64,000 nt of DNA from an uncultured Chlorobiaceae bacterium (GCA_903994525.1 CAJEXW010000004.1:1-64000); one strand, 5' to 3'; positions 1-11,079 are shown, numbered from the stretch's first letter. A program made the numbers and translations. The notes: generated from the sequence alone by a model not told the origin.

Positions 1-110
1 ATTATATGTAATATATATATATTTTAATCGTATATAACTTGATTTTATATTGATAATACTTGTCAAATACATACAGATAAATAATCTTTGATTTATATTT
101 ATTTGTATGT

Positions 111-153
111 ATAAATAAAAATGTCTTGTTATAATTAAATTATAACAAGACAT
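111..153 (-). terminator. Hairpin terminator downstream of the RidA gene
   Basis: A near-perfect inverted repeat with 16-nt arms around a single A occupies 121-153. Read on the minus strand, the stem is followed by an AT-rich run beginning ATTTTTATTT, which fits an intrinsic terminator for the RidA gene ending at 229. The stem is AT-rich, so its strength is uncertain. The rest of 1-228 is very AT-rich and shows no gene. Confidence 0.5.
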
Positions 154-228
154 AATAATTTGTTTTATAATTGTTGATATATATAAGGAATAGAGGTAGT
201 TATAACTCAAAAAATATAGTAAATAATA

Positions 229-696
229 CTATTTACACTGAACTATTAGCTCTATCTCGACGCTTGCATTAAGAGGTAATGACAAAACACCAATCGCACT
301 TCTTGAATGGAAACCAATATTACCAAAGAGTTCATGAAGTAAAGAAGAGGCTCCATTTGCAACAATATGTTGACTTGAAAAGTGAGGCTCACTTGCAACA
401 AAAACAGTAAGCTTTATAATGCGTTCAATGGCTGAAAGTGATCCTGTCAACGATTGAACAGCAGCAAGCCCATTAAGAAGGGCAACCCTGGAAGCATTGG
501 CGGCCTCTTTAATCGTCGTATCATTCACCTTGCCGGACCCTCCAGGTTCAATTAGCTTGCCATAACAAAGAGGAAGCTGGCCCGAGGTAAACACAAGATT
601 ACCAGTGCGCACAGCCGGAGAGTACAACCCCGCAACTGCAGGCAACGAAGGAAGGGTGAAACCCGCTTCGATAATTTTTTCTTCGATTTTACCCAT
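229..696 (-). CDS. RidA/YjgF/UK114 family protein
   Basis: The 155-residue product belongs to the RidA (YjgF/YER057c/UK114) superfamily. Well-studied members hydrolyse reactive enamine/imine intermediates made by PLP enzymes in the cytosol. Visible family features are the TSGQ turn at residues 37-40, the SRSAIGV segment with a conserved Arg at 132, and the closing VEIELIV strand. It is about 25 residues longer than classical RidA and resembles the longer subfamily in which the exact substrate is not settled. It is transcribed alone, away from the thiamin operon, and is followed by a hairpin. The family call is firm; the precise function is not. Confidence 0.85.
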   Translation of the reverse strand: MGKIEEKIIEAGFTLPSLPAVAGLYSPAVRTGNLVFTSGQLPLCYGKLIEPGGSGKVNDTTIKEAANASRVALLNGLAAVQSLTGSLSAIERIIKLTVFVASEPHFSSQHIVANGASSLLHELFGNIGFHSRSAIGVLSLPLNASVEIELIVQCK

Positions 697-820
697 AAAA
701 AAGGTTTTAATGTTTTAATAATTACTCGATATACCGCTCATAACCCCTCGCCAAAAGGGTCAATTGTGATTACGATGAAAATTATTTATAGTATGAGAGA
801 AATCAAAGCAAAGTGGAAAA

Positions 821-1468
821 ATGGAGCGAAATAAAGAACTGAAAAGCGAGATGCCGCGCATCTGCCTGGTGAGCAGTGGGGATGAAGCCGGTGAACAATC
901 CGGTCGTCTGGAAACGCAACTCACTCTTCTCCCCCACCATCTTCCCTGTATTGTCCAGATCCGGGAAAAACGACTCAGTACACATGAGCTTTTGAGGCTG
1001 GCGCACAGAATGAAGTTGCTCACTCTTTCCAAAAAAGTGCTTCTTGTTATCAACGAAAGGGCTGATATTGCTCTTGCAGCGGCTCTTGATGGCATTCATT
1101 TACCTGAGAATGGCTGTTCTCCAATGGTACTTCGCCCTCTTGCCCCAACGATGCTTTTTGGATGCAGTGTACACTCTTTTGAAGCATCACAGGTGGCGGA
1201 GGAGTCCGGGGCTGATTACCTGATTTTTGGGCCGATTTTTGACACCCCATCGAAACGTCCTTATGGCCCTCCTCAAGGGCTCGAAAAGCTTAGACGACTC
1301 TGCCAGTCAACCACCCTTCCAGTCTTCGCTCTTGGAGGGGTAAGGCCAGAAAATGCAGAAAGCTGCATGGCAGAAGGAGCCTATGGAGTAGCCGCTCTGG
1401 CTTTATTTATGGATACAACGAGGTTTATCGATACCATAGAAGAGTTATACCATACAGTAACACCATGA
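821..1468 (+). CDS. TenI-like thiamin phosphate synthase superfamily protein
   Basis: This 215-residue protein is a TIM-barrel paralogue of ThiE. It shows IREK (48-50), INERADIA (78-84), GIHLP (91-95), DYLIFGPIFDTPSK (132-145) and a FALGG phosphate loop (169-173). It lacks the canonical QLRxK/VNDR/GVHLGQED set seen intact in the next gene. That pattern fits TenI, which in Bacillus tautomerises the thiazole phosphate made by ThiG. It overlaps thiE by 4 nt (ATGA) and heads a TenI-ThiE-ThiD operon. The first roughly 10 residues are polar and the exact start could be later. An alternative is a second, divergent thiamin phosphate synthase. Confidence 0.75.
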   Translation: MERNKELKSEMPRICLVSSGDEAGEQSGRLETQLTLLPHHLPCIVQIREKRLSTHELLRLAHRMKLLTLSKKVLLVINERADIALAAALDGIHLPENGCSPMVLRPLAPTMLFGCSVHSFEASQVAEESGADYLIFGPIFDTPSKRPYGPPQGLEKLRRLCQSTTLPVFALGGVRPENAESCMAEGAYGVAALALFMDTTRFIDTIEELYHTVTP

Positions 1469-2085
1469 TTCCTGCATCTCCTTTTCTCTGTGTCATAACC
1501 GACGAAGCTCTTTGCCCCGTCACTCTTGCTCAAGAGGCCCTCAAAGGGGGGGCGGCCATGATCCAGCTCAGGCATAAAAGTGCTTCAGGGAGCCAACTTT
1601 TTTCATGGGCTGTCGCCATCGGCAAGTATTGCCGGCAATCCGAGGCTATTTTCATTGTAAACGATCGTCTCGATATTGCCATGGCAAGCGGAGCTGACGG
1701 AGTACATCTCGGTCAGGAAGATATGCCAGCAAAAACAGCACGAAAAATTGTTGGTAAAAAATATCTTATCGGAGTATCTGCCGCATCGATCCATGAGGCT
1801 TTGGAGGCTGAAAAAGATGGCGCTGACTATGTAGGCTTTGGCCATATCTATCCCACATCGTCTAAAGAGAAGAGAAATTCTCCTGTTGGAATTGATACAT
1901 TACAGCAGGTATTTGCCATGCTCACCATTCCCATTCTGGCTATTGGAGGCATCAACAGTCAGAATGCCGGTTTCATTATCTCTTCAGGAGCATCTGGAGT
2001 AGCCGTCATATCCGCGGTAAGCCGAACAGATGATCCCCTTTATGCCACCCGCAAGCTTGTTGATGCCATCACCACGTACACATGA
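1465..2085 (+). CDS. thiE: Thiamin phosphate synthase
   Basis: ThiE couples HMP pyrophosphate and thiazole phosphate to give thiamin phosphate. The 206-residue product carries the full signature: QLRHK (34-38) and VNDR (65-68) for pyrophosphate and Mg binding, GVHLGQED (79-86), DYVGFGHIYPT (121-131) and AIGGI (159-163). Length is normal for the family. It overlaps the upstream TenI-like gene and the downstream thiD by 4 nt each, so the three are almost certainly translationally coupled. Confidence 0.93.
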   Translation: MIPASPFLCVITDEALCPVTLAQEALKGGAAMIQLRHKSASGSQLFSWAVAIGKYCRQSEAIFIVNDRLDIAMASGADGVHLGQEDMPAKTARKIVGKKYLIGVSAASIHEALEAEKDGADYVGFGHIYPTSSKEKRNSPVGIDTLQQVFAMLTIPILAIGGINSQNAGFIISSGASGVAVISAVSRTDDPLYATRKLVDAITTYT

Positions 2086-2897
2086 TGAAAAAATATACAA
2101 CCGTTCTCACTATCGCAGGATCTGACGGCAGTGGAGGCGCAGGAATACAGGCAGATCTTAAAACATTTGCTGCTCTCGAGTGCTATGGATTATCAGTCAT
2201 AACCACCCTTACAATTCAGAATACGATGGGGGTTCATGCTATCTATCCTCTTGCAAAAAAATGCGTTATTGAACAATTTGAGGCAATTGCGGCTGACATG
2301 GAGATTCATGCCATTAAAATTGGGATGCTCGGCAGTGCTGAAATCATAAAAGCTGTTGCCGCACTACTGAAAAAGCTCAACGGAGCAGCTCCCATCATTC
2401 TGGATACCATTCTGCGTGCGTCAAATGGAGCTGAGCTTCTTTCAGTGAATGCAATCGACGTAATGAAGAGTGAGCTTTTTCCGCTCGCATCACTTATTAC
2501 TCCAAACCTCCCGGAAACAGCCATCTTGACAGGAGTACAAAATTATCCCTCAACAGCGAATGAGATTGAAAAAAGCGCAAGAAAACTGTTGGAAACTGGA
2601 GCACATGCTGTCCTTATAAAAGGGGGACATGGTGAGGGTGAGATGTGTCGTGACTGTCTGCTGCTGAACAATACATTCACATGGAGAAGCTCAAAAAAAA
2701 TCCATACAAATAACACCCATGGCACCGGCTGCACACTCTCATCGGCCATTGCAGCTTTTATGGCAAAGGGAGATGCCACAGAGGTGGCTGTCAGCAAGGC
2801 AAAACGATACCTCAATGAAGCGATGAAGGCGGGAAAAAGATACAAAATAGGGATGGGAAACGGCCCACTCCATCACGGCTACAGCCAGTGGGGATAA
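2082..2897 (+). CDS. thiD: Hydroxymethylpyrimidine/phosphomethylpyrimidine kinase
   Basis: ThiD phosphorylates HMP and HMP phosphate to supply ThiE. The 271-residue ribokinase-fold protein shows the N-terminal GSDGSGGAGIQAD substrate loop (13-25), LDTILRAS (108-115) and the anion-hole motif HGTGCTLSSA with catalytic-region Cys218. It is the last gene of the TenI-ThiE-ThiD operon and stops one base before the end of the convergent ugd gene, leaving no room for a separate terminator. The start used here overlaps thiE; the second Met is equally possible. Confidence 0.93.
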   Translation: MMKKYTTVLTIAGSDGSGGAGIQADLKTFAALECYGLSVITTLTIQNTMGVHAIYPLAKKCVIEQFEAIAADMEIHAIKIGMLGSAEIIKAVAALLKKLNGAAPIILDTILRASNGAELLSVNAIDVMKSELFPLASLITPNLPETAILTGVQNYPSTANEIEKSARKLLETGAHAVLIKGGHGEGEMCRDCLLLNNTFTWRSSKKIHTNNTHGTGCTLSSAIAAFMAKGDATEVAVSKAKRYLNEAMKAGKRYKIGMGNGPLHHGYSQWG

Positions 2898-2898
2898 A

Positions 2899-4236
2899 TT
2901 ACAGGATACCCCTGGGACGACGACCAATAGAGTAGTAGGTAAACCCTGAGAGCTCCATAAATTCCGGGTTATAAATATTTCGGCCGTCAAAAACAACTGG
3001 ATGGCTAAGCTCCTTTTTGATCATATCAAAATCGGGACTCCGGAACATAAGCCACTCCGTCAGAATAACAAGAGCATTTGAGCCTTTTACGGCATCTTCA
3101 GGATGAACAGCAAAGATAATCTCTTCACAATCACCATAGATTCTCCTTGCCTCATCCATGGCAACAGGATCGTAAACTCTCACCCGGGCACCCTCTTTCA
3201 GAAGCTCGTCAATCACCCTGCGACTTGGAGCTTCACGCATGTCATCAGTATTAGGCTTGAAAGCAAGGCCCCACAATGCAAAAATTTTACCGTCAATCTT
3301 GTCATTAAAATGAGTCCGTATTTTATTGACAAGAGAGCTCTTCTGGTCATGATTCACAGCTTCTACAGCCTTCAAAATTCGTGAGTGATAGCCATGCTTG
3401 CTTGCCGTTCTTTCGAGTGCCTGAACATCCTTGGGAAAACAGGAGCCACCATATCCAACCCCAGGATAAATAAAAGAAAATCCAATCCTGGAATCAGAGC
3501 CAATACCCTTTCTGACAGCCTCAACATCAGCACCAACCCGTTCGGCAATATTGGCAATCTCGTTCATAAAGCTGATTTTTGTGGCAAGCATGGCGTTTGC
3601 CGCATACTTGGTCAACTCTGCTGAACGGACATCCATGGCGATAAAACGCTCATGGCTGCGATTAAAGGGAGAGTAAAGAAAACGTAATAACTCTTTTGTG
3701 CGAGGATCATCAACACCAACTATAATACGTTCCGGCTTCATAAAGTCGTTGACCGCATCACCCTCTTTCAGAAACTCAGGATTTGACACGACATCAAAAT
3801 CAATTTCAACCTGACGGCTGGCAAGTACTGATGCAATTTTTTCTTTCACAAGATCAGCCGTGCCAACTGGTACCGTTGACTTGTTGATAACAATCCGGTA
3901 CTCCCGCATGAAGCTTCCAATACTCTCGGCCACCTTTAAAACATGCCGTAAATCTGCAGAACCATCTTCATCTGGAGGAGTCCCAACTGCAATAATCTGG
4001 TAAAGCCCAAACTCAACTGCTTGAAAAATATCTGTGGTAAAATTCAATCTTCCTGCCCGAATATTCTCGACAATAATCTCCTCGAGACCAGGCTCATGGA
4101 TTGGAACTTTCCCCTCCTTCAAATTATCAATCTTCTGCTGATCAATATCAACACAGAGTACATCATTACCAACCTCAGCAAAACATGCGCCGGTAACAAG
4201 CCCGACATAGCCAGATCCAAATATGGTTATCTTCAA
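2899..4236 (-). CDS. ugd: UDP-glucose 6-dehydrogenase
   Basis: Ugd oxidises UDP-glucose twice to UDP-glucuronate, a precursor for capsule or lipopolysaccharide sugars. The 445-residue protein has the Rossmann motif GSGYVG (7-12), the substrate segment [10 protein letters not shown] (152-161), the catalytic [10 protein letters not shown] with Cys266 and the C-terminal [20 protein letters not shown] block. The start appears to be TTG, because no in-frame ATG lies upstream. The UDP-glucuronate epimerase at 22.6-23.7 kb would use its product. Confidence 0.93.
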   Translation of the reverse strand: MKITIFGSGYVGLVTGACFAEVGNDVLCVDIDQQKIDNLKEGKVPIHEPGLEEIIVENIRAGRLNFTTDIFQAVEFGLYQIIAVGTPPDEDGSADLRHVLKVAESIGSFMREYRIVINKSTVPVGTADLVKEKIASVLASRQVEIDFDVVSNPEFLKEGDAVNDFMKPERIIVGVDDPRTKELLRFLYSPFNRSHERFIAMDVRSAELTKYAANAMLATKISFMNEIANIAERVGADVEAVRKGIGSDSRIGFSFIYPGVGYGGSCFPKDVQALERTASKHGYHSRILKAVEAVNHDQKSSLVNKIRTHFNDKIDGKIFALWGLAFKPNTDDMREAPSRRVIDELLKEGARVRVYDPVAMDEARRIYGDCEEIIFAVHPEDAVKGSNALVILTEWLMFRSPDFDMIKKELSHPVVFDGRNIYNPEFMELSGFTYYSIGRRPRGIL

Positions 4237-4251
4237 AACATATCAGTTTTA

Positions 4252-5100
4252 TTATTCAGTAACAATAACCAGACAGCGAGATTTCTGCCAAAAAGCATTC
4301 TCGTCCCGGATAAGAAGCAGTGATGAAGTTTTACCACCTACAAGTTCGTAAGAGCCTGTTGTATGAGGTGTTACGATTTTCAGACTTTTGAGAGGCTTGT
4401 CAAAAAAGAGATCCCTCGTCTCCACCATATCCACCTTTTTGAACAACTTGACATTAAAATCAGAGGCTAAACGATAATCACTACCAAAAAACTTCTCCAG
4501 AGGATTAATTGGCACAAGAATACCCTTTGAAACAAGTTCATCGAAAGTACCCGCAATATAATAGACGGTGTAAAGCTGTACCTCCTGATCCTGTATATAT
4601 TCATCAAGCACATCGACAGTTGCCATGAGTGATGAAAGTTGCTTGTTCAGTTTCTGAACATTCCCCTTAAGCGCATTTACTTCACCATCCTTGGTGTTAA
4701 TTGCAAGCTGCAACTCAGATACAAGCCTGTCAAGAGATTCGACACGATACGATGAAGATTTGTTCTCTTCCTCCAGCTTTTTGACAAGATTTTTACTGGC
4801 GACAAGAGTAGAATCAATAAAACGAATGCTGGCGGCAATATCCTTTCCAACCCGCTCAATATTTTGGCTTTCCTTCCCCTCAATACCAGAAGAGAGTCGC
4901 TCAACCACCGCTTCCTTCTGCTGAATACGTCCAAGATTTTTCTGTACCTGAGCAAGAATCGCCATCATTGACTCGACATGCTGTTGCTGTGGATCAAGTT
5001 TTTGCTTTTCCAAGCTACATGATGAGAGAAGCAACAGAAGAGCAATAAATACAACCCCGGCACCCCCGAATCGGCTATCCCTTACAGCCACTGAATCCAT
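4252..5100 (-). CDS. Putative coiled-coil lipoprotein
   Basis: The function is not recognised. The 282-residue product begins with a hydrophobic segment ending in LLLLLSSCS, a convincing lipobox with Cys about residue 28, so it is probably an envelope lipoprotein. Residues about 40-165 are charged and heptad-like ([22 protein letters not shown] region) and likely form a long coiled coil. The rest looks globular. Its start lies inside the last 19 nt of the upstream lipase gene, which suggests translational coupling and a shared envelope role. Confidence 0.7.
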   Translation of the reverse strand: MDSVAVRDSRFGGAGVVFIALLLLLSSCSLEKQKLDPQQQHVESMMAILAQVQKNLGRIQQKEAVVERLSSGIEGKESQNIERVGKDIAASIRFIDSTLVASKNLVKKLEEENKSSSYRVESLDRLVSELQLAINTKDGEVNALKGNVQKLNKQLSSLMATVDVLDEYIQDQEVQLYTVYYIAGTFDELVSKGILVPINPLEKFFGSDYRLASDFNVKLFKKVDMVETRDLFFDKPLKSLKIVTPHTTGSYELVGGKTSSLLLIRDENAFWQKSRCLVIVTE

Positions 5101-5786
5101 TGTTTAACCCCCTCTTTTGTGCCATACCATCGGGTAAGCGGTGTTGGTAAATGTTCTGCATCTGAAATAATAACATTGTCGGCACCCTCAAGATAACAGC
5201 TTTTTGCAGGGACAATACCATCACCGGCAACATTACCATCATCAAGAACGCTCTCGTAAAATTTAAAACATGCTTTCTCGACAAAACTCCCGTTTGAATT
5301 GCCATAATACTTATCGCTGACCACAGATACAACACGATAACGATTAAAAAAATCGGGTCGAAGATGGTGAAAGATGAAATCAGTCTTGAGCCTGGCATAA
5401 TGTTCGTGAGTATGAAATGGCGTTCCAAGGGCAAGAAGCTTGCCGACCCGCCTTCCGGGGTTATACATATCCCCCTGGAATAGCTTCTCAAGCAGATAAA
5501 CCATCACCACAGTCCCGCCTCCGCTATGGGCAACAAGCGTCACAGGCTCATCAGGAAATTTACGACCCATCTCCCTGACGGTACGATCAACGACGTGCAT
5601 AACCCTGTTTGTAGATCGTTCCGGGGAGGGAGGAAAACCAATCCAGTCAAGAAAGGATACTGGTGCAACAGCCACTTTCTCCACAGGCATATATGCTGCA
5701 AGAGCATCTTTCATGACACGGTACAACCCATCCCAGAACATAACACCCGGAACAATCACTACGGGATTTTGCGGAATTGCCATCAT
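5082..5786 (-). CDS. Alpha/beta hydrolase, lipase/PGAP1-like
   Basis: The 234-residue protein opens with [18 protein letters not shown], the first strand and oxyanion loop of a lipase-type alpha/beta hydrolase, and has the nucleophile elbow VAHSGGGT with Ser88. A His in DAEHLPTPL near the C terminus is the likely catalytic His. There is no signal peptide. It overlaps the lipoprotein gene downstream by 19 nt and lies just after pepA in the same direction. The substrate cannot be deduced; a lipid esterase is a guess from the VPG and HSGGG motifs. Confidence 0.75.
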   Translation of the reverse strand: MMAIPQNPVVIVPGVMFWDGLYRVMKDALAAYMPVEKVAVAPVSFLDWIGFPPSPERSTNRVMHVVDRTVREMGRKFPDEPVTLVAHSGGGTVVMVYLLEKLFQGDMYNPGRRVGKLLALGTPFHTHEHYARLKTDFIFHHLRPDFFNRYRVVSVVSDKYYGNSNGSFVEKACFKFYESVLDDGNVAGDGIVPAKSCYLEGADNVIISDAEHLPTPLTRWYGTKEGVKQWIQWL

Positions 5787-5818
5787 GATAAACTTTAAAT
5801 AAAGTTCCTGAAAAAATA

Positions 5819-7321
5819 TTAACTCGACAATTTCTTCAGCAAACCAACAAGCAAACCAACCCCAAAACCCGTTCCTCCATTCACTTTGCCAGAGCCTTTC
5901 GGTGCAAAAGAGGGGCCAGCAATATCAAGATGCGCCCAGTTGCCATGGCCATCAATAAATTTTTCGAGAAATTTGGCTGCAGTCACAGAACCTGCTCCGC
6001 GACTGCCGGTATTGCTGACATCAGCAATATCAGACTTGATCTGCTCACTATAAAGATCCCAGAGCGGCATTCGCCAAACCTTCTCACCCGATTGTTCTCC
6101 CGCCTGAAAAAGCTCTTCAGCAAGCTTGTCATTGTTGCTGAAAAGAGCGGCAACTGAATACCCAAGTGCGACAATACATGCTCCGGTAAGGGTCGCAACA
6201 TCAACAAGGACATCAGGATTGTATTTTTCCTTGCCATAGGTCAGTGCATCGGCCAGAATCAGTCGGCCTTCGGCATCTGTATTGCCTACCTCAACAGTAA
6301 TTCCTGAATAGGTAGTAATAACATCGCCAGGCTGCTGGGCCGTGCCGCTCGGCATGTTGTCCGTTGCAGGTATCAACCCGATAACACGCAGAGGAAGCGC
6401 AAGACGGGCGGCTGCTTCCACAGCCCCCAAAACACTCGCCGCACCCGACATATCAGACTTCATCTCCCCCATATTCTCAGAGGGCTTCAGAGAAATTCCA
6501 CCCGAATCAAACGTTACCCCTTTACCCACAAGCACAACAACCGCCCTGACGACTCCTTTTGGCGTATAATCAAGCACAGTAAAGGTCGGGGGTTGATCGC
6601 TGCCCTTATTCACCGCAAGCAACCCGCCCATTCCAAGAGACTCTATCTCTTTTTTATGAAAAACCTCCACATGAAAACCAGCTCTTTTGCCAGATTCCTC
6701 TGCAGCCTTTCCAATATCTTCAGCATTGAGATAATTACCAGGCAGATTAACCAGATCTCTGGCCATTTTTTTGCAAGAACCAACAATCTCTCCGTCAATC
6801 ACACCTCTATCGATCTCATCAACAGTATCCAAATGAGCAACAAGAACAAGCTCTGTAATGTCAAGGGACTTCTCATCCCTTCCCTTTTTCTCCAGTTTGC
6901 CGCTTTTGAGACGGTCAAACCGATAGGAACCTGTAAAAGCTCCTTCCACAAAAGCTGCTGCAAGCGAAGTCACCGATTGTCCGGTTGTCAATGCAAAATC
7001 GCCTATCCGGGATAAATCAATTGCAATCTGCTGACACTTCAACTCAACAGATTTTGAGGCAAACGCAACTGCTGCTTTACGCCAGTCATCAATCTTATTA
7101 CCATCACCAACACCCAGCAAAATAATCCTTGATGCAGAGAATCCCTTGTGTACTCCGTATAAGACAACAATCTCTCCCGCATCGCCCTTGAAATCGGCCA
7201 GGAGCTGAAGATCGACACCTGATGCAGAGAGCGATTTTTCAAGTTCAACACTACTGAACGGCAGAGCAAGGACATCAGCGCCAAGAGTGCGAAAATCACA
7301 TTTTGTTACAATTATTTTCAT
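5819..7321 (-). CDS. pepA: Cytosol (leucyl) aminopeptidase
   Basis: PepA removes N-terminal residues from peptides using two divalent metal ions. The 500-residue product has the metal-ligand stretches [17 protein letters not shown] and [11 protein letters not shown] and the M17 signature [14 protein letters not shown] near residue 350. The N-terminal third is the variable regulatory/DNA-binding-like domain of the family. The length is typical. It starts with an ATG and is followed by the lipase gene after about 30 nt. Confidence 0.95.
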   Translation of the reverse strand: MKIIVTKCDFRTLGADVLALPFSSVELEKSLSASGVDLQLLADFKGDAGEIVVLYGVHKGFSASRIILLGVGDGNKIDDWRKAAVAFASKSVELKCQQIAIDLSRIGDFALTTGQSVTSLAAAFVEGAFTGSYRFDRLKSGKLEKKGRDEKSLDITELVLVAHLDTVDEIDRGVIDGEIVGSCKKMARDLVNLPGNYLNAEDIGKAAEESGKRAGFHVEVFHKKEIESLGMGGLLAVNKGSDQPPTFTVLDYTPKGVVRAVVVLVGKGVTFDSGGISLKPSENMGEMKSDMSGAASVLGAVEAAARLALPLRVIGLIPATDNMPSGTAQQPGDVITTYSGITVEVGNTDAEGRLILADALTYGKEKYNPDVLVDVATLTGACIVALGYSVAALFSNNDKLAEELFQAGEQSGEKVWRMPLWDLYSEQIKSDIADVSNTGSRGAGSVTAAKFLEKFIDGHGNWAHLDIAGPSFAPKGSGKVNGGTGFGVGLLVGLLKKLSS

Positions 7322-7342
7322 AACACAAAATCACATCAATAT

Positions 7343-8416
7343 TTACTGTAGAAAACCCTTCTCTTTATGACTTTTCAGGAAAAGCCTTACATCTTCAAGC
7401 AAAACCTTCTGAGCTTTGTCCGAAGAGAACTGAAAAAGACAGCCTGCAGCATTCATGTGGCCACCGCCACCGTACTGCTTGGCCAACTGATTGACATAAA
7501 TATTACCGCGTGAACGAAAACTCGCCTTGGTTCTTCCATCCTGCATCTCAACCATCAGCACAGCAATTCGCACAGAAGGAACACTTAGAAGATAGCGGAT
7601 AATCAGATCGGTATCAAACAGCTTGCTTTCGGTCACCTTGATCATGTCCTGCGAAATAAAGAGCCATGAAATTTCGCCATTATCAAGAATGGTAATGGCG
7701 CTCAGGGCTGCTCCCAGAAGTTTGAGGGCGCTTGGGGTCAAAGAGTTATAGATACTGTCATAAATTTCAGACGCGTCGGCTCCCTTGCTGACCAGATCTC
7801 CGGCAAGCTGATAGACATAAGGGGTTGTCTTGGGGAATCTGAATGAACCGGTATCCGTCATCACAGCTACATATAATGCTTCAGCAATGTCAGAAGTAAA
7901 AAGATTACGACCCACCCTCTCCTGAATCGCATAGATCAGGCCATAGACCAGCTCACCCGTCGAGGTGGCATAATTCTCACAAACCATAACATCGGTAAAA
8001 TCATCAGGTTCAAGATGATGATCAATACACAGCAGCTTCAAACTTCCAAGCTCTCTCGAGAACTTGACATGAGGCCAGAGTGAGCCCATTCTGTCCCTCA
8101 AATTGGCATCAAGAAGCACGACAACATCGCAAAGCGCCAACTCCTGTATCGCCTCTTCACTCTTTTTGTCAAAAAAAGCTATTGGATAAAGTTTTTTGAG
8201 AAACTGGTAATTAGGAGGGACTTCTGTTGGATTGACGATGGCGACCTCCTTGCCGAGTGCCCTCAGCACAAGCGCAAGGGCTACCTCACTCCCCAGCCCG
8301 TCACCATCAGAGTTTTCATGAGTTGCAAGAACAAAATGCTGCCCTTCAAGCAGCGCATCGATGACCGGAGACCATTCCTCGGCATTAAGCGTCCGACCAT
8401 ACTCTGGTACTATCAT
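7343..8416 (-). CDS. nrnA: DHH-family phosphoesterase, NrnA-like
   Basis: NrnA-type DHH-DHHA1 enzymes degrade nanoRNA and dephosphorylate pAp, the by-product of PAPS reduction. Visible motifs are THENSDGDGLGSE (metal-binding), VLLDANLRDR, CIDHHLEPDDF (the DHH motif) and VMTDTGSFRFP. The DHHA1 half ends with the GGGGHMNAAGC loop. The reading frame extends upstream to 8584, but that extension overlaps the divergent rlmN. I choose ATG 8416 because it begins the conserved region; ATG 8443 is an alternative. A clear ribosome-binding site is absent in either case. Confidence 0.85.
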   Translation of the reverse strand: MIVPEYGRTLNAEEWSPVIDALLEGQHFVLATHENSDGDGLGSEVALALVLRALGKEVAIVNPTEVPPNYQFLKKLYPIAFFDKKSEEAIQELALCDVVVLLDANLRDRMGSLWPHVKFSRELGSLKLLCIDHHLEPDDFTDVMVCENYATSTGELVYGLIYAIQERVGRNLFTSDIAEALYVAVMTDTGSFRFPKTTPYVYQLAGDLVSKGADASEIYDSIYNSLTPSALKLLGAALSAITILDNGEISWLFISQDMIKVTESKLFDTDLIIRYLLSVPSVRIAVLMVEMQDGRTKASFRSRGNIYVNQLAKQYGGGGHMNAAGCLFQFSSDKAQKVLLEDVRLFLKSHKEKGFLQ

Positions 8417-8530
8417 GAGTTGGGAATAACTATTATAAAGCATAAAATTGAATTTATGCTTTTTTCCCCGTTTTATATAATTTGGTCCATCCCCACTCTT
8501 TTTTTCCACGAAACAACTCCTTTCAATTTC

Positions 8531-9604
8531 ATGACCACAGCGCTGCCAAACATGATAGATCTGACGCTCAAAGAGCTTCAGCAAGCAATTATTACCATGA
8601 AAGAACCCTTATTCAGGGCTGCCCAGATACACCAGTGGCTTTTCAGCCATCATGCCTCAAGCTTTGAAGAGATGACCAGCTTGAGCCGTTCATTACGAAA
8701 GAAGCTCTCTGAAACATTCTCGATTATCCGTCCGGAAATTGTCGATCAGCAGCGTAGTTTCGATGAAGAGTGCTATCAGGCAACTGAAAAAATTCTTCTG
8801 AAACTTCATGATAACAAGATGGTTGAAAGCGTGCTTATTCCCTCGGCGGAGAGGATGACTGCCTGCCTCTCATCACAGGTTGGATGCCCCTTTCGATGCA
8901 CCTTCTGCGCAACAGGAAGAATGGGGCTGCATCGCAATCTCAGTGCCGGCGAGATTGCCAGCCAGGCGTACGCACTGAACATGATACTTTTGGAAAAAAA
9001 TTCAGACCTGGCTCTAACAAATATTGTGTTCATGGGAATGGGAGAGCCCCTTCTGAATACCGACAATGTTATCGAAGCAATTGAATGCCTCTGCTCAAGA
9101 GAGTACCGATTCTCAATTTCACAAAAAAAAGTGACCATATCAACCGTAGGAGTAATACCCGAAATTCAGCGAATTGGAAAATCAGGCATGAAAACAAAGC
9201 TGGCTGTTTCGCTTCATGCTGCCAACCAACAGAAACGAGAAGCGTTGATGCCAATAGCGGCAAGACAATATCCACTTCAAGATCTGGGAAAGTCACTTTC
9301 AGAATACACAGAGTTGACGGGCACACCAGTCACTCTTGTTTATATGCTTCTCAACGGAGTCAACGACTCTCTGGAGGATGCAAAAATGCTTGCGCGATTT
9401 TCAAGAAGCTTTTTATGCAAAATAAATTTGATTGATTACAATTCAATCATTAATATGGACCTCAGGCCTGTTTACAGTGCTACAAGGGAGCAGTTCAGGC
9501 TATACCTCGTCAATGCAGGACTTCATGTTACGCTCAGAAAAAGCTATGGGACGACCATTAATGCCGCGTGCGGGCAGCTTGCGACGACAGGTAGAGCGCA
9601 ATGA
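8531..9604 (+). CDS. rlmN: Dual-specificity RNA (adenine-C2)-methyltransferase
   Basis: RlmN is a radical SAM enzyme that methylates A2503 of 23S rRNA and A37 of some tRNAs. The protein carries the cluster motif CPFRCTFCATG, the segment NIVFMGMGEPLLN, VTISTVG, and a C-terminal LRKSYGTTINAACGQL that includes the second catalytic Cys. ATG 8531 is used; ATG 8552 (MIDLTLKEL) is equally likely, and the frame remains open further upstream. It is divergent from the DHH phosphoesterase gene, with about 115 bp between the starts. Confidence 0.94.
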   Translation: MTTALPNMIDLTLKELQQAIITMKEPLFRAAQIHQWLFSHHASSFEEMTSLSRSLRKKLSETFSIIRPEIVDQQRSFDEECYQATEKILLKLHDNKMVESVLIPSAERMTACLSSQVGCPFRCTFCATGRMGLHRNLSAGEIASQAYALNMILLEKNSDLALTNIVFMGMGEPLLNTDNVIEAIECLCSREYRFSISQKKVTISTVGVIPEIQRIGKSGMKTKLAVSLHAANQQKREALMPIAARQYPLQDLGKSLSEYTELTGTPVTLVYMLLNGVNDSLEDAKMLARFSRSFLCKINLIDYNSIINMDLRPVYSATREQFRLYLVNAGLHVTLRKSYGTTINAACGQLATTGRAQ

Positions 9605-9635
9605 ACCGTAATAATCTCTAATAGTTTTATCACCT

Positions 9636-10412
9636 ATGGATTTGAACGATTTTATTCCGTTTAAAAACGAATTCAACAAGGCTTGTCAAGGCATTACCTC
9701 AAATGCAACCCAAACGTCGGATCAACCTGTTTTCGAAGAGCTGAGGGTCAGACGATATAGAAGACCCATGTCCGACCTCTCTGGATTTATCGTTGACAAG
9801 ATTGACCGCTGGATTGGTTGGTTGATCATCAGAGAAAAAACAGCAGCAGGCGGCATAACCACGATTCGAGCTGAGGTTAGCTCCATAATTCTTTTTGGGT
9901 TGAAAGTTAATGTTACTTTCGGACTTTTTGAAGAACGGGATAGTAGTGGATTATTGATGACAACTGTCAATGCCAAGGCTGAGACCCAGATTGGAGCAAG
10001 GGGCGACCTTGGTGAAAGTCGCAGAGTCATAAGGATGATGCTTGGCGCACTGGACTTTAATTTCAAAAAAAATCAGATCACTGAAGAGGATTACCACCAC
10101 CGTTCTCTTGATACCAAAGGTGCATCAGCGGCAATGCAACAAATCTTTAATGAAGCGCCGTTGGAACAGACTAAAAAATCAGAAGGTATGGCAAAAGCCA
10201 CACCGATTGAATTCAAAAAAAAGACAGCGGTACAAACCATTCAGATACGGCCTTCTTTAAAAAAAGAGGAGCCCGTGCCGACTTCCGCCCCATCATATAT
10301 TAACGTGAGAACCATATCTTCCGAAAGCTCATCAGAAACAGTTACAACTCTAGAAGAACCAAGACCATCAAAGCCAAAAATCACGATTGTGACCACAAAA
10401 AAAACCTTATAA
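9636..10412 (+). CDS. Hypothetical protein
   Basis: I do not recognise this 258-residue protein. The first two thirds form one compact-looking unit with a strand-rich stretch ([21 protein letters not shown]) followed by an Arg-rich helix. The last 80 residues are low in complexity, rich in Lys, Pro, Ser and Thr, and probably disordered. It has no signal peptide or clear membrane segment. It sits between rlmN and adk on the same strand, only 10 nt before adk, so it is probably cotranscribed with adk. Confidence 0.6.
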   Translation: MDLNDFIPFKNEFNKACQGITSNATQTSDQPVFEELRVRRYRRPMSDLSGFIVDKIDRWIGWLIIREKTAAGGITTIRAEVSSIILFGLKVNVTFGLFEERDSSGLLMTTVNAKAETQIGARGDLGESRRVIRMMLGALDFNFKKNQITEEDYHHRSLDTKGASAAMQQIFNEAPLEQTKKSEGMAKATPIEFKKKTAVQTIQIRPSLKKEEPVPTSAPSYINVRTISSESSSETVTTLEEPRPSKPKITIVTTKKTL

Positions 10413-10422
10413 AAATCGTTTG

Positions 10423-11079
10423 ATGAGAATTATTCTATTGGGAGCACCTGGAGCCGGAAAAGGCACACAGTCAGGCTACATATCAAAGACCCTTGGTATA
10501 CCACAGATATCTACAGGGGATATGCTTCGCTCTGCTGTAAGCGCAGGCACAACACTTGGTGTTGCTGCAAAAAAAATAATGGATGCTGGACAACTGGTCT
10601 CTGATGATATTATTATCGGACTCGTCAAAGAGCGTCTGAAAGAGGCTGACTGCACGAATGGATGCCTCTTTGACGGCTTTCCCAGAACACTCGCCCAGGC
10701 AGAAGCGCTAGGGAAGGATGGGGTACGCATTGACCATGTGGTTGAAATCAGTGTTGATGATAATGACATTATACTGAGGATGAGCGGACGGAGGGTACAC
10801 CCCGCTTCTGGCAGAACCTATCATATCCAGTTTAATCCTCCAAAAAATGAGGGAATTGATGATGAGACCGGCCAACCTCTCGTTCAAAGAGAGGATGATA
10901 ACGAAGAAACTGTAAAAAAACGGCTTCAAATCTACCATTCCCAAACGGCTCCCCTTATCGAGTTCTACACAGAATTGTCTCTGAATGGTGGCCATAATGC
11001 TCCACGTTTTCATAAAATTAGAGGCACAGGGAAAGTAGAAGAGATCCGCGACAGAATTCTTGAAGCTCTCGTCTCCTAA
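10423..11079 (+). CDS. adk: Adenylate kinase
   Basis: Adk interconverts ATP + AMP and 2 ADP. The protein has the P-loop [10 protein letters not shown], the AMP-site STGDMLR and [10 protein letters not shown], and a long LID domain ([12 protein letters not shown] ... [17 protein letters not shown]) with no zinc cysteines, so it is the long non-zinc form. I use ATG 10423; a TTG directly precedes it. A strong terminator follows at 11109-11142. Confidence 0.95.
   Translation: MRIILLGAPGAGKGTQSGYISKTLGIPQISTGDMLRSAVSAGTTLGVAAKKIMDAGQLVSDDIIIGLVKERLKEADCTNGCLFDGFPRTLAQAEALGKDGVRIDHVVEISVDDNDIILRMSGRRVHPASGRTYHIQFNPPKNEGIDDETGQPLVQREDDNEETVKKRLQIYHSQTAPLIEFYTELSLNGGHNAPRFHKIRGTGKVEEIRDRILEALVS

Noticed and set aside
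1465-2085. Tandem duplication of thiE
   Set aside because: The upstream copy is divergent and has TenI-like motifs, so it is an old paralogue and not a recent duplicate.
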